From contig DATJIW010000057.1 of the NCBI GenBank assembly GCA_035492775.1, positions 62,001 through 126,000 of the forward strand: 64,000 nucleotides of DNA, written 5' to 3'. Both the position numbers and the translations under genes were made by a program. The stretch is from DATJFQ01 sp035492775 (GTDB taxonomy: Bacteria; Acidobacteriota; Vicinamibacteria; Vicinamibacterales; 2-12-FULL-66-21). Shown piece by piece: positions 42,519 to 51,624 of this stretch. Position 1 is the stretch's first letter, and each line of letters opens with the position of its first letter. The notes below the pieces were generated by a model. The model did not search any database, was not told the origin of the DNA, and saw only the letters and a program-made list of their open reading frames with translations.

Positions 42519-45500
42519 TCGTCACGCGCGTTCCTCGTCCCGGTTCGCTCCCGACGTCAATCGTCCCGCCGCTCAGTTCGATGTTGCGCCGCGCAATGGG
42601 CAGGCCAAGTCCGGTCCCCGTCGTTTTGGTGGAAAAGTAAGGTTCGAAGACGCGCTCCAGCGCATCGCGATCCATGCCTACGCCCGTGTCCGTGACATCG
42701 ATGATCACCGACGCATCCGATTGACGTCCCGTCAACGTCAGCGAACCTTGCCCGGGCATCGCGTGCAGCGCGTTTTCGACAATGTTCGAGAGGGCGCGGC
42801 TGACGAGCGTGCGATCTACGAACACGAGCGGCAGCGGCGGCCGGACCTCGTTGCGAACGATGATGCGTCCTTCGAGACCGTGGCGGTACGGTTCGACCAC
42901 GTCGCGAACGAGCCGCACCGGGTCCGCCGGCGCCGGACGAGCGGTCGGCGACGAAGCAAAGCTGGAGAATTCCGCCGAGATCTGCCGGAGCAGCGTCACT
43001 TGTCCGAGGATCGTCTCCACGCAGTTCTCGAGGACCGGGGTCATCGGTTCGCCGCGGTCTTCGTGCACGCGCCGCAGGTGCTCGGCCGAGAGCTGAATCG
43101 GCGTCAGCGGGTTCTTGATCTCGTGCGCCACCTGGCGTGCCATTTCCGCCCATGCTTCGATGCGGTGCGTACGCTCGAGCTGCGCGCGCTGCGCTTTCAG
43201 TTCCGCGGCCATGCTGTTGAAGGCATCCACCAGCCGGCGAAGTTCGTCAGACGAGCGGACGGCGATCCGCGCGTCGAAGTCTCCGCCGGCAATCCGGCCC
43301 GTCGCACGCGTGAGCCGCCGCACGGGGTCGGCGATCCGCTCGGCCATCGACAGACCGATCCCGGCGCCCAGCAGGATGAAGCAGAGTGCCGCGAGGTGCA
43401 CGCCGCGATCGAGTTCGTCGATCTCACGTTCGACTTCCCGCTGCCGAAGCGCGAGCGGCACCGTCAGGATCGCTTCGCGGCTGCCGGTGCGGACCGCCGT
43501 CGACGCGAGCAGATAGGGCACGTCGCCGATGCGATCTTCGCTGACGAACGACGGCAGGCGCTGCAGCATGATGGCGCGGTAGACGTCGTCGGGCACTCGC
43601 GTCGGCAGCAGACCCGACGCGAACAGGTCGCGTTCGCTCGTCGCCGAGAGCTCGGCCCCGTAGAAGATGTTGACGTCCTGGTTGATGACCTGGCTGATCC
43701 AGACCATGACGTCGTCGCCGAACGGTGCGAGCGTTTCCGCACCCCGGCGGAGAAGAGCGTCCGATTCGCCGATGACGCGCTGCGCAACGGCGGCGATGCG
43801 GGTCGCTTCGCCGGCTATTCCGTCGTACAGCAGATTCGCAAAGTACTGGCGGATCACGAGTGCGAGCGTCAGCACCGGCACGATCGACGCGAGGACGAAG
43901 GCCAGAAACAGCTTGCGGTAGAAGCTCGCGCGAATTTCGCGGAGCAGCGCGCGACCGGTTCGCGGTTGCGCCCGGCACAAGCGCGTGAAGATGGAGTTCG
44001 CGACGAGGAGCAGCACATAGCCCGCGCCCGCCAGCGTTGTCAGCTCGGCGAGCCGCACGAGGTGCTCGAAGAGGTCCGGCACCGGATAGCCGAGCGCGTA
44101 GATGCCCGTGCGGTCGTTCGAGATGAACACGTTGAATCGCGTGCCGTCCTTATCGAGCGATGTCCAGAAGGACGCGCGCGACTTGTAGATCCGTTCGAAG
44201 GTCGCTTCGTCAATCGCCCATGCGGACCCGCCATACGTGTAGATCGGGCGCAGTCCCCACCCGTACACGACGACGTCCACGTCGCCGGCCGGCTGCCCTT
44301 CGATCGAAGAGACGGCTCCGGGACCGCGCAGCGCTTCGTAGTACGGCGACTGCGACGTGATGAACGGCAGGGTACGGTAGTCGAATACGACATGGACGAT
44401 GATTGCGCCGCGGACGGTTCCGTCGGATCCGCAGACGCTTCGTTGCGCGTGCAGCATGCGGCGTTCGTCCGCGCCGAACGGCTGCGCCTCGGCGAACACG
44501 TCCCATTGGCACGGCAGCCGCCCCTGCGGCTTGAGCGAGGCGCCCGTGTATTCGGGAAAGTTGAGTGCGAACCGGCTCAGAAGGTTGTCGTCGGAATCGA
44601 ACAGCTCGACGTCGCTCGTCAGACGGTTGCGGGCCAGCGCCGTCTTGTTCCAGATGGCAAACGCCGGGTCCGTCCGCGGCCCGGCGCCCGTCGGCCGCGC
44701 GTCGACCGCTGCGACGGGAAACGGCTGCGCGTCGATCTCGGCAAGCGCCTCCTGGAGGCGCGCAAGGAGACGCGCCGGATGCTCGGTTGTCTCCACGGCA
44801 TACCGTGTCTCGATGAGGCCGCGTGTCGATCGGTCGACGAAGTAAGCGACCGACGGGTAAATGAGCAGCGCGGGCAGCAGGAACGCGAGGAAGAGCGCCA
44901 GTATCCGTGAGACGAGGGTCGTCTGGCGGTACCAGACGGTCAGGCGTGGCGCCATCAGTGCCGCAACACCGATCGCCAGCGCCGCAAGGGTGAGCGCGGC
45001 GGCGGGCAGCGCCCGGCCGGACGTCTGCGCCCATATTCCCAGCGCCACGACGGGCGCAACCCACAGCGCGAATGCCGCGGCGTGCCACGCGGAGAAGCCC
45101 CGCGCCAAACGCCAGCGGGCGATCGCGGCGACGCAGATGAAGGTGCCGCCCCAAAGCGCGCCGGCGTGTCCGAGGAGAATCCCCGCAAGCGAGACGAGCC
45201 GCGGGCCGCTCCAGGGATGCAGCGAGAAGTGCCGCAGATCGATGGCCTGGGGATCGAGCGCGCGGCCGAGCAGCCGTTGCACCGCCGCCAGCGATGCCGC
45301 CAGCAGCAAGCCAGCCGCAAGCTGCGCGAGCACGAAGCGCACCGGCTCGTCGGCGACCCATCGCCGATGCATGCGCAGCGCGAGACGCAGCCGGACCGCG
45401 CCCGAGACGGCGGCGGCCGCGACACCCGCCGCCGTCCCGCCGGCGATGAGCAGTGTGAGAGGTCGATGCCACTCGGCCGAGGACAGGACGGTCTGCGCGT

Positions 45501-46416
45501 ACCAGAGGACGTCGGCAGCGGCAACGACCAAGGCGCCGATGAGCGCGGTCAGCCCCAGCTCCAGACGCGCGGAGTGAGATACCGCTCGACGGTCCAGCAG
45601 CGGCCCTGTGAGCAGCAGCAGCGCACCTGCCGAAAGCGCGAGCAGCAGCACCTCCACTCCCCGGCGCCATTCCGAACGCGTCGCTTCGAGATCGGACGCG
45701 CGGATTCGACCGGAGACGAGCGGGATAGCGTCCGGGCTCTCGACCGAGAACGTGTATTCGGCGGCAGGAAGTCCACGCGATGGCGCGGCCGATGGCTTCA
45801 GCGTCACGGGGCCGACGGGAGTCGCGATGGAGTACTGCGGCTCCGATGAAAGCGTCGTATCGAGCGGCGCAGGCGCAATGGCGTGCTCTGCCGCCACCGA
45901 GCCGCTCCTCGCGTTCGACGAACCGCCTGCAATCGGCCGCACGGCCACCAGCCGGAGCCCGAGCGGCGAGGAGACGACGAACAGCGACGGCCCTCCTCGA
46001 ACGCGTTCAACCGGCAAATCCGAGGCGCGGCCCGACCACGCCAACGGGTTTCCCGACGCGTCGTAGATCGTGACGGCAATCGCGTCGCTCGACGGCGCGT
46101 CGCCGCGGACGGCGGATGCGAGATCGAACAGCCGTCGGATCCCTTCGTCGCTGGTGGCGTCGGGGGGAGGCACATGTGCATTGCCGGCGGCCGATTCCGC
46201 CGCGCGCACCGTTGCGGCCGTCGTGATCGCGAGGTCCGACCGGACGGACTGCTCGGCGCGCCGGGCGGCGGACGCGTCGGACCCGCCAAATCGCCAGAGT
46301 TCCAGGCCAAATCCAATCGCGCCGGCGAGCGCAATGACGACCAGGCTGCGCAGCAGCAATCCAGCCGGGCTGATGCGCGCAGGGCGACCGAGCGGCCGCG
46401 AAGGTTTGGACGTCAC
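42487..46416 (-). CDS. Very large NtrY-like sensor histidine kinase
   Basis: The 1309-residue protein is far longer than typical NtrY (~750). It has an N-terminal helix (about 20-45), a ~225-residue extracytoplasmic domain, a block of about 7-8 helices (about 270-520), a second extracytoplasmic domain (about 520-770), two helices, another sensor segment and helix, HAMP (AERIADPVRRLTRATGRIAGG), HisKA with His1098 in QVAHEIKNPLTPIQLSAEHL, and HATPase (NIVENALHAMPG, DTGVGMDRDA, GTGLGLPIARR). The HEIKNPLTPIQ motif is diagnostic of NtrY-type kinases. No response-regulator gene is adjacent. GTG 46416 starts beside a heptad repeat. Confidence 0.93.
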   Translation of the reverse strand: MTSKPSRPLGRPARISPAGLLLRSLVVIALAGAIGFGLELWRFGGSDASAARRAEQSVRSDLAITTAATVRAAESAAGNAHVPPPDATSDEGIRRLFDLASAVRGDAPSSDAIAVTIYDASGNPLAWSGRASDLPVERVRGGPSLFVVSSPLGLRLVAVRPIAGGSSNARSGSVAAEHAIAPAPLDTTLSSEPQYSIATPVGPVTLKPSAAPSRGLPAAEYTFSVESPDAIPLVSGRIRASDLEATRSEWRRGVEVLLLALSAGALLLLTGPLLDRRAVSHSARLELGLTALIGALVVAAADVLWYAQTVLSSAEWHRPLTLLIAGGTAAGVAAAAVSGAVRLRLALRMHRRWVADEPVRFVLAQLAAGLLLAASLAAVQRLLGRALDPQAIDLRHFSLHPWSGPRLVSLAGILLGHAGALWGGTFICVAAIARWRLARGFSAWHAAAFALWVAPVVALGIWAQTSGRALPAAALTLAALAIGVAALMAPRLTVWYRQTTLVSRILALFLAFLLPALLIYPSVAYFVDRSTRGLIETRYAVETTEHPARLLARLQEALAEIDAQPFPVAAVDARPTGAGPRTDPAFAIWNKTALARNRLTSDVELFDSDDNLLSRFALNFPEYTGASLKPQGRLPCQWDVFAEAQPFGADERRMLHAQRSVCGSDGTVRGAIIVHVVFDYRTLPFITSQSPYYEALRGPGAVSSIEGQPAGDVDVVVYGWGLRPIYTYGGSAWAIDEATFERIYKSRASFWTSLDKDGTRFNVFISNDRTGIYALGYPVPDLFEHLVRLAELTTLAGAGYVLLLVANSIFTRLCRAQPRTGRALLREIRASFYRKLFLAFVLASIVPVLTLALVIRQYFANLLYDGIAGEATRIAAVAQRVIGESDALLRRGAETLAPFGDDVMVWISQVINQDVNIFYGAELSATSERDLFASGLLPTRVPDDVYRAIMLQRLPSFVSEDRIGDVPYLLASTAVRTGSREAILTVPLALRQREVEREIDELDRGVHLAALCFILLGAGIGLSMAERIADPVRRLTRATGRIAGGDFDARIAVRSSDELRRLVDAFNSMAAELKAQRAQLERTHRIEAWAEMARQVAHEIKNPLTPIQLSAEHLRRVHEDRGEPMTPVLENCVETILGQVTLLRQISAEFSSFASSPTARPAPADPVRLVRDVVEPYRHGLEGRIIVRNEVRPPLPLVFVDRTLVSRALSNIVENALHAMPGQGSLTLTGRQSDASVIIDVTDTGVGMDRDALERVFEPYFSTKTTGTGLGLPIARRNIELSGGTIDVGSEPGRGTRVTITLPVADQGS

Positions 46417-46423
46417 GAAATCG

Positions 46424-46629
46424 CTAATCCCTAATCACCAATCCGAAGCCTGATCGCCAACCCTGAATGCCGAATCCCGAACCCCAAGGAAGAATCCGTT
46501 CTCGCCGATGCGTGAGTTCGTACTCGAATTATGCAGCCTCACGGCCTCGGCAGCCGCAATCACCGTCGACCTGTCGATTCGGGATTCCACATCAAGGATT
46601 CGGGATAGCGATCGGGGACGAGGATTCGG
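46424..46629. repeat. Split heptad island between kinase and membrane-protein genes
   Basis: CTAATCC, CTAATCA and CCAATCC run from 46424 in 7-bp register, followed to 46485 by less regular units such as GAATCCC and GAACCCC. The complementary type (GATTCGG, GATTCCA, GATTCGG, GATTCGG) recurs at 46576-46629. The two parts are complementary across ~90 bp of ordinary sequence. The order (C-type first) is opposite to the dnaE and mutS islands. Confidence 0.65.
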
Positions 46630-46642
46630 AGCCGCGTGTACA

Positions 46643-47668
46643 ATGATCCCGTTGTCGTCCACCACTCCGGGCCTGAAGACAGCATTGAAACGCGGCGCGC
46701 TGCTCGCCGCCGCGAACTGGCCCCTCGTGCTCGCCCAGTTCGTCGCCGAATCGAGCCTGCAGCTGATGCTCGCCGTTCCTATCGTCGGCGGGGCGTTTCT
46801 CGTGATGCTGCTGCTCGACGCGCGCCTGACGGAACTGCTCAGCGGAGACGTCCGGACGATCGTGACGTCGATTCTCGCGGCCCTCACGGCCAGTCCGGCG
46901 GCACTCATTGCGTTTGTCGCGGCAGGACTGCTCGTGCTCGTCGGCGGATCCGTCGTGACGTTCGTGGTCAAGGCGGGAACCGTCGCAGTACTGGCGGAAG
47001 CTGAGCGGATTGCAGGCCCGATCGAGCGTCCGCCGCTTCGCCTCGAATCGCTCCGGCGCGCCGCGGTCGCCGGCATCGATCCGTTTCTCGCCGGCTGCAC
47101 GCGGCTCTGGCGCCGCTATGTACGGATCGGGCTCGGACTGTTGATCGTCTACACGCTCACTGCGGGCGTTTATCTGCTGTTTGTGCTCGGTGGCTACGCC
47201 CTCGCCGCCAACTCCGCCGTGCTGCTCGGCTGGACGGCCGTCGCCGCGCTGACTTCGAGCGCACTCGTCGTGTGGATCACGATCCTCAACTTCTTTTATC
47301 TGATGACGCAGATGGTCGTCGCAATCGAGGACGTCAGCGTGCGCGTCGGCGTGCGGCTGGCGCTGAAGTTCATCTGGGGACATCTGCGCGAGGTCGCGGC
47401 GGTATTCGGCGTCGTGCTGGTGATCGTGGTCGTCGCGACCGCGGCGTCGATCCTCGCCACCGCGGGGCTGGGATTGATCGCCTTCGTTCCACTGGTCGGC
47501 CTCGCCGTGCTGCCGCTGCAGGTTGCCGGGTGGCTCCTCCGCGGCATCGTGTTCGAATATCTGGCGCTCGCTGCGCTAGGCGCCTATCTCTCCCATTACC
47601 GCTGGTATCACCGCGGCGCCGAGGCGCAGCCTCCGTTGCGGGAAGTCTCCGGCGTACGCCTCGCATGA
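46643..47668 (+). CDS. Integral membrane protein of unknown function
   Basis: The 341-residue protein has about six membrane helices grouped in two triplets with a cytoplasmic loop (about 115-150), a layout like glycerophosphoryl-diester or DUF-type permease-like proteins, but I recognise no motif. Its stop overlaps the aminotransferase ATG (ATGA at 47665-47668). The ATG at 46643 overlaps a TACAAT box (46639-46644), so initiation from the in-frame TTG at 46652 is possible. Confidence 0.7.
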   Translation: MIPLSSTTPGLKTALKRGALLAAANWPLVLAQFVAESSLQLMLAVPIVGGAFLVMLLLDARLTELLSGDVRTIVTSILAALTASPAALIAFVAAGLLVLVGGSVVTFVVKAGTVAVLAEAERIAGPIERPPLRLESLRRAAVAGIDPFLAGCTRLWRRYVRIGLGLLIVYTLTAGVYLLFVLGGYALAANSAVLLGWTAVAALTSSALVVWITILNFFYLMTQMVVAIEDVSVRVGVRLALKFIWGHLREVAAVFGVVLVIVVVATAASILATAGLGLIAFVPLVGLAVLPLQVAGWLLRGIVFEYLALAALGAYLSHYRWYHRGAEAQPPLREVSGVRLA

Positions 47669-48945
47669 CCAACTACGATCAGTTCCTGTCGCGCGCCGCG
47701 GCACGCATGAAGGAATCGGCGATCCGCCGCATGGGCACTGTGATCGCCGCGCGTCGCGACATCATCTCCTTCGCGCCGGGCTACCCGGCGCCGGACACGT
47801 TCCCCTGGGCGGAGTTCCGCGACATCGCCACGGAGCTGCTCGCAGGCACCGACGGCAATGTGCTGCAATACGGCGCGACTCGCGGGTATCGTCCGCTCCT
47901 CGAGATCATTCTGGGGATCATGCAGAAGCGGGGCATTGCCTCGTCCATGGAGCATCTGCTGGTCACAACGGGTTCGCAGCAGGGGCTGGATCTCGTCGCC
48001 CGTGTGCTGCTCGATCCCGGCGACGTCGTCCTGGTCGAACTCCCGACGTATACAGGCGCAATCGCCGCGTTCAGAAACGTCCAGTCCGAGATGATCGGCG
48101 TGCCGCAGGAGGCGGACGGGATCGATCTCACCGCGCTCGACGAGACGCTGCAGCGGCTGCGAAGCGCGGGACGCTGTGTGAAGATCCTTTATGTCGTTCC
48201 GAACTTCCAGAACCCCACGGGCCTGCTGATCGGCCTTCCGAAGCGCGCGCGACTGCTCGAATGGGCTGAGCAGCGCGACATGCTGATCGTCGAAGACGAC
48301 CCCTATCGCGAACTCTTCTTCGAAGATTCGGCGTCCGAGGCCGACGTGCGTCCGATCAAGGCCGACGATGCCGGCGGACGGGTCGTATATCTGAGCAGCT
48401 TCTCGAAGACGCTCGCGCCCGGGTATCGCGTGGCCTGGATAGCCGCGCCGTCGGCGCTGGCGTCGAAGTTCGAGATGGCAAAGCAGGCGGAGGACCTGCT
48501 GACCGGCTCGCTGGATCAAAGAATCATTCTCGAGGCCTGTCGCCGCGGCGTGCTCGATCGTCAGCTGCCCATCCTGAGGCGCCACTATCAGCACAAGCGC
48601 AACGTGATGGAACAGACGCTTCGCCGCGAGCTGTCCGATCTCGTGAGCTGGCCGGAGCCGAAGGGAGGCTTCTTCCTCTGGCTCACCCTGCCGGACGTCC
48701 TCGACGCGGACGCGATGATTCCGCGCGCAGTCGAGCAGGGCGTCATTTACGTCGCCGGCGAAGCGTTCTTCGTGGATGCGGACGCGCCCACGACACCCGG
48801 CCCTCGCGCGAACACGATGCGGCTGTCGTTCTCGGCTCCGACACCAGAACGGATCGAAGAGGGTGTGCTGCGGCTGGCCGCCGCGATGCGTGCCGAACTT
48901 GCGGCTATTTCGAGATCTCCAGAGGCCTCCCCGGCAGCTCGGTGA
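47665..48945 (+). CDS. PLP-dependent aminotransferase (class I/II, LysN/MocR-like catalytic domain)
   Basis: The 426-residue fold-type I aminotransferase has ISFAPGYPAPDTFP at the N-terminus, GSQQGLDLVARVLLDPGD, the cofactor Asn/Pro segment PNFQNPTG, EDDPYRELFF, and Schiff-base Lys248 in YLSSFSKTLAPGYRVAW. This pattern is typical of 2-aminoadipate/valine-pyruvate-type enzymes related to MocR regulators, but there is no N-terminal HTH. The substrate cannot be read from sequence. The ATG overlaps the stop of the membrane-protein gene. Its 3' end overlaps the convergent propeller gene by 41 bp. Confidence 0.9.
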   Translation: MTNYDQFLSRAAARMKESAIRRMGTVIAARRDIISFAPGYPAPDTFPWAEFRDIATELLAGTDGNVLQYGATRGYRPLLEIILGIMQKRGIASSMEHLLVTTGSQQGLDLVARVLLDPGDVVLVELPTYTGAIAAFRNVQSEMIGVPQEADGIDLTALDETLQRLRSAGRCVKILYVVPNFQNPTGLLIGLPKRARLLEWAEQRDMLIVEDDPYRELFFEDSASEADVRPIKADDAGGRVVYLSSFSKTLAPGYRVAWIAAPSALASKFEMAKQAEDLLTGSLDQRIILEACRRGVLDRQLPILRRHYQHKRNVMEQTLRRELSDLVSWPEPKGGFFLWLTLPDVLDADAMIPRAVEQGVIYVAGEAFFVDADAPTTPGPRANTMRLSFSAPTPERIEEGVLRLAAAMRAELAAISRSPEASPAAR

Positions 48946-50044
48946 GGGGGACGGGCGGCGGTTCGCGCACCGCCGCGATCAGCGCCAGCCGCCACACACC
49001 GGAAAGGCTGCCGGTCACGACTGACAGCCGGGCGCCGGTCTCTTCGCCGCCGGCCAGGTCAGGAGGGACGACCGGCGGCGATTCGAGCAGGATGGTCCCG
49101 GCAGCATGACCCGTCGCCAGCCACGCGTAGATCTCGCCCGAAGAGGACGATGCGAGGAGGACGGCGTCCTGGACAACTGACGGCCCCGATGCGGCGCGTC
49201 TCCGGATCGCGTGCTGCCATTTGAGCACGCCGCTTTCCCGGTCCAGCGCGCGGACGACGTTGTCGAGGGCGACGAAGTAAACGCGCTGATCGTCGACCGC
49301 CGGCGCGCCAATCATGTTGGCGCCGACCCGCCACGTCCAGTCCACCTCGCCATCGGCGGCCTTGAGCGAGTAGAACTGGCGATCGCTTGCGCCCACGTAG
49401 ACGCGATCCGCTGCGGCAACGGGCTCTGCGGGAACGCCGCCGACCTCGCGCTCCCACACCGGGCTGCCATCCTCGAGATTCAGCGCCACAATGCGCCCAT
49501 CGTCTGTCGGCACGTAAAGGCGATTGCCATCGACCGCGGGCCGGCGGGACACGACGCCGACATCGCGCGTCCACACCACCGAGCCATCCTGCCCGCGCCG
49601 CGCCGTCACGGTCGTGTCTGCCGCCGTGATGAGCCAGCCGCCTCTCGCGAGCAAGGGAGCCGAAGGAATGGGCATCGGCCGGGTCCAAGCCGTCGAACCG
49701 TCGGTTCCACGCAGCGCGTAGACTGCCTTGCTGCTGACGGCGAACAACAGGCCATTGTCGAGCGCGATCGCGCGGTCAGTGGCGAGCGGCCGATTCCAGA
49801 CTTCGGACCCGTCGCTGGCGGAGCGGGCGACGATGGATCCCGAGCGCAGCGCGATGTAGATGCGGCTCGCGTCGCTGAGCGGCGGCGCGTTGGCGACGGG
49901 CGGTCCGCCGATCTCGACGGTCCAGTTCGTCGCGAGCGGGAAGAGCGACGGCTTGACATCCGCGCTCGCCTGGAGCGCGCACGCGGCCACGCCGATTGCG
50001 ATCCACGTGATCGCGCGTTTGCGTCTCGTGGCGGCAGACGACAC
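48905..50044 (-). CDS. Secreted PQQ-like beta-propeller protein (BamB-like repeats)
   Basis: GTG at 50044 gives a 379-residue protein with a signal peptide (TRRKRAITWIAIGVAACALQ, cleavage near ASA-D). The mature part is a PQQ-type propeller with at least six blades, each with a GxxVWxR/DGSxxWxR motif (DGSEVWNRPL, DGSTAWTRPM, DGSVVWTRDV, DGSPVWEREV, DGEVDWTWRV, SGVLKWQHAI). This resembles BamB and other scaffold propellers. No quinoprotein catalytic residues are claimed. A minus-strand TATTAT ends 6 nt before GTG, so the mRNA is predicted leaderless. Confidence 0.88.
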   Translation of the reverse strand: MSSAATRRKRAITWIAIGVAACALQASADVKPSLFPLATNWTVEIGGPPVANAPPLSDASRIYIALRSGSIVARSASDGSEVWNRPLATDRAIALDNGLLFAVSSKAVYALRGTDGSTAWTRPMPIPSAPLLARGGWLITAADTTVTARRGQDGSVVWTRDVGVVSRRPAVDGNRLYVPTDDGRIVALNLEDGSPVWEREVGGVPAEPVAAADRVYVGASDRQFYSLKAADGEVDWTWRVGANMIGAPAVDDQRVYFVALDNVVRALDRESGVLKWQHAIRRRAASGPSVVQDAVLLASSSSGEIYAWLATGHAAGTILLESPPVVPPDLAGGEETGARLSVVTGSLSGVWRLALIAAVREPPPVPLTELPGRPLEISK

Positions 50045-50048
50045 GCAA

Positions 50049-50055
50049 TATAATA
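50049..50055. promoter_or_regulatory. Overlapping divergent -10 boxes (propeller / guaA)
   Basis: TATAAT (50049-50054, plus) ends 12 nt before guaA GTG 50066. TATTAT (50055-50050, minus) ends 6 nt before the propeller GTG 50044. The start codons are only 21 bp apart. Confidence 0.55.
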
Positions 50056-50065
50056 GCGTTCTCCC

Positions 50066-51601
50066 GTGCATCATCAAACGATCGTTGTCCTGGATTTCGG
50101 CTCGCAGTTCACGCAATTGATCGCGCGCCGCCTGCGCGAGCTGTCGGTCTATTCCGAGATCCTTCCGTACAACACGGCGCCGGACGAGATCGCGAAGCGC
50201 AAACCGCTCGGCATCATTCTCTCCGGAGGACCCAAGAGCGTGCGCGAGCAGGGTGCGCCACGCTGCGACCCGGCCGTGTTCGCGACAGGCGTGCCGGTCC
50301 TCGGCATCTGCTACGGCATGCAGCTGATGACCGACGCACTCGGCGGGGAGGTCGCACCCGCGCCGCACCGCGAATACGGCCTCGCGACGGTCTCGATCGC
50401 GCAAGGGCAACCGATGTTTGCGTCGCTGCCCGCCGAGCTGCGTGTGTGGGCGAGCCACGGCGACTTCGTCGCGCGCGCTCCGGGAGGATTCGTCGTCACG
50501 GCGACGAGCGCCAACGCGCCCATCGCGGCGATGGTCGACGAGGATCGCAGATTCTACGCGCTGCTGTTCCATCCGGAGGTGGCACATACCGAACGCGGCA
50601 CGGAGATCCTCCGCAATTTTGCGTTCGACGTGTGCGGCTGCACGGGCGACTGGACCATGGCGTCGTTCGTGCAGGAAGCGATCGCGGGCATCCGCGCGAA
50701 GGCCGGAAACGGACGGGTGGTCTGCGGATTGAGCGGCGGCGTCGATTCGACGGTTGCGGCGCTGCTCATTCATAAGGCCATCGGCGACCGTTTGACGTGC
50801 ATCTTCGTCGACAACGGCGTGATGCGAATGGACGAAGCGGCGCAGATCACGTCACGGTTCGAGCGTCTCCGGCTGCCGCTGGTGTTCGCCGACGCCAGCG
50901 ATCTGTTTCTCGAACGGCTCCAGGGGGTGACCGACCCGGAGCAGAAGCGTAAGATCATCGGCGCCACGTTCATCGACGTCTTCGAGACGGAAGCCGCGAA
51001 GCTGGGCGATTTCGATTTCCTCGCACAGGGCACGCTCTATCCCGACGTCATCGAAAGCGTCTCGGTGATCGGACCGTCTCACGTAATCAAGAGCCACCAT
51101 AACGTGGGAGGTCTTCCCGATCGCATGCGCTTCAAGCTCATCGAACCGCTCCGGCAGTTGTTCAAGGATGAAGTGAGGGGCGTCGGACAGGAACTGGGCC
51201 TCGACGAAGCGTTCGTCTGGCGGCAGCCGTTCCCCGGTCCGGGGCTGGCCGTGCGGATCCTCGGAGAGATCACCGGGTCGCGGCTGAACCTCGTGAGACG
51301 AGCGGATGCGATCGTCGCCGAGGAGGTGAAGAAGGCGGGCTGGTATCGGCGCCTGTGGCAGTCGTTTGCGGTACTGCTGCCGGTGCAGAGTGTCGGCGTG
51401 ATGGGCGATGCGAGGACGTACGAATACACGGTGGCGATCCGGGCCGTGGAGAGCAAGGATGGGATGACTGCAGACTGGGCGAAACTGCCACACGATCTGC
51501 TCGCGTCCATTTCGTCGCGGATCGTGAACGAGGTCAAGGGCATCAACCGCGTCGTCTACGACATCAGCTCCAAGCCTCCTTCCACCATCGAATGGGAATA
51601 G
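50066..51601 (+). CDS. guaA: GMP synthase (glutamine-hydrolysing)
   Basis: The 511-residue protein is full-length GuaA. The class I glutamine amidotransferase domain has nucleophile Cys82 (GICYGMQ) and His/Glu in LFHPEVAHT. The ATP-pyrophosphatase domain has GLSGGVDST, and the dimerisation domain ends DISSKPPSTIEWE. It converts XMP, ATP and glutamine to GMP. Translation starts at GTG 50066, 12 nt after TATAAT. It is monocistronic, followed by a 329-bp repeat spacer. Confidence 0.98.
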   Translation: MHHQTIVVLDFGSQFTQLIARRLRELSVYSEILPYNTAPDEIAKRKPLGIILSGGPKSVREQGAPRCDPAVFATGVPVLGICYGMQLMTDALGGEVAPAPHREYGLATVSIAQGQPMFASLPAELRVWASHGDFVARAPGGFVVTATSANAPIAAMVDEDRRFYALLFHPEVAHTERGTEILRNFAFDVCGCTGDWTMASFVQEAIAGIRAKAGNGRVVCGLSGGVDSTVAALLIHKAIGDRLTCIFVDNGVMRMDEAAQITSRFERLRLPLVFADASDLFLERLQGVTDPEQKRKIIGATFIDVFETEAAKLGDFDFLAQGTLYPDVIESVSVIGPSHVIKSHHNVGGLPDRMRFKLIEPLRQLFKDEVRGVGQELGLDEAFVWRQPFPGPGLAVRILGEITGSRLNLVRRADAIVAEEVKKAGWYRRLWQSFAVLLPVQSVGVMGDARTYEYTVAIRAVESKDGMTADWAKLPHDLLASISSRIVNEVKGINRVVYDISSKPPSTIEWE

Positions 51602-51624
51602 CGCATTGAAGAGTGACGACTGCC

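Noticed and set aside
42328..44910. 860-codon plus-strand frame antisense to the large histidine kinase
   Set aside because: Low-complexity Arg/Asp-rich shadow that also overlaps pssA. No start signal.
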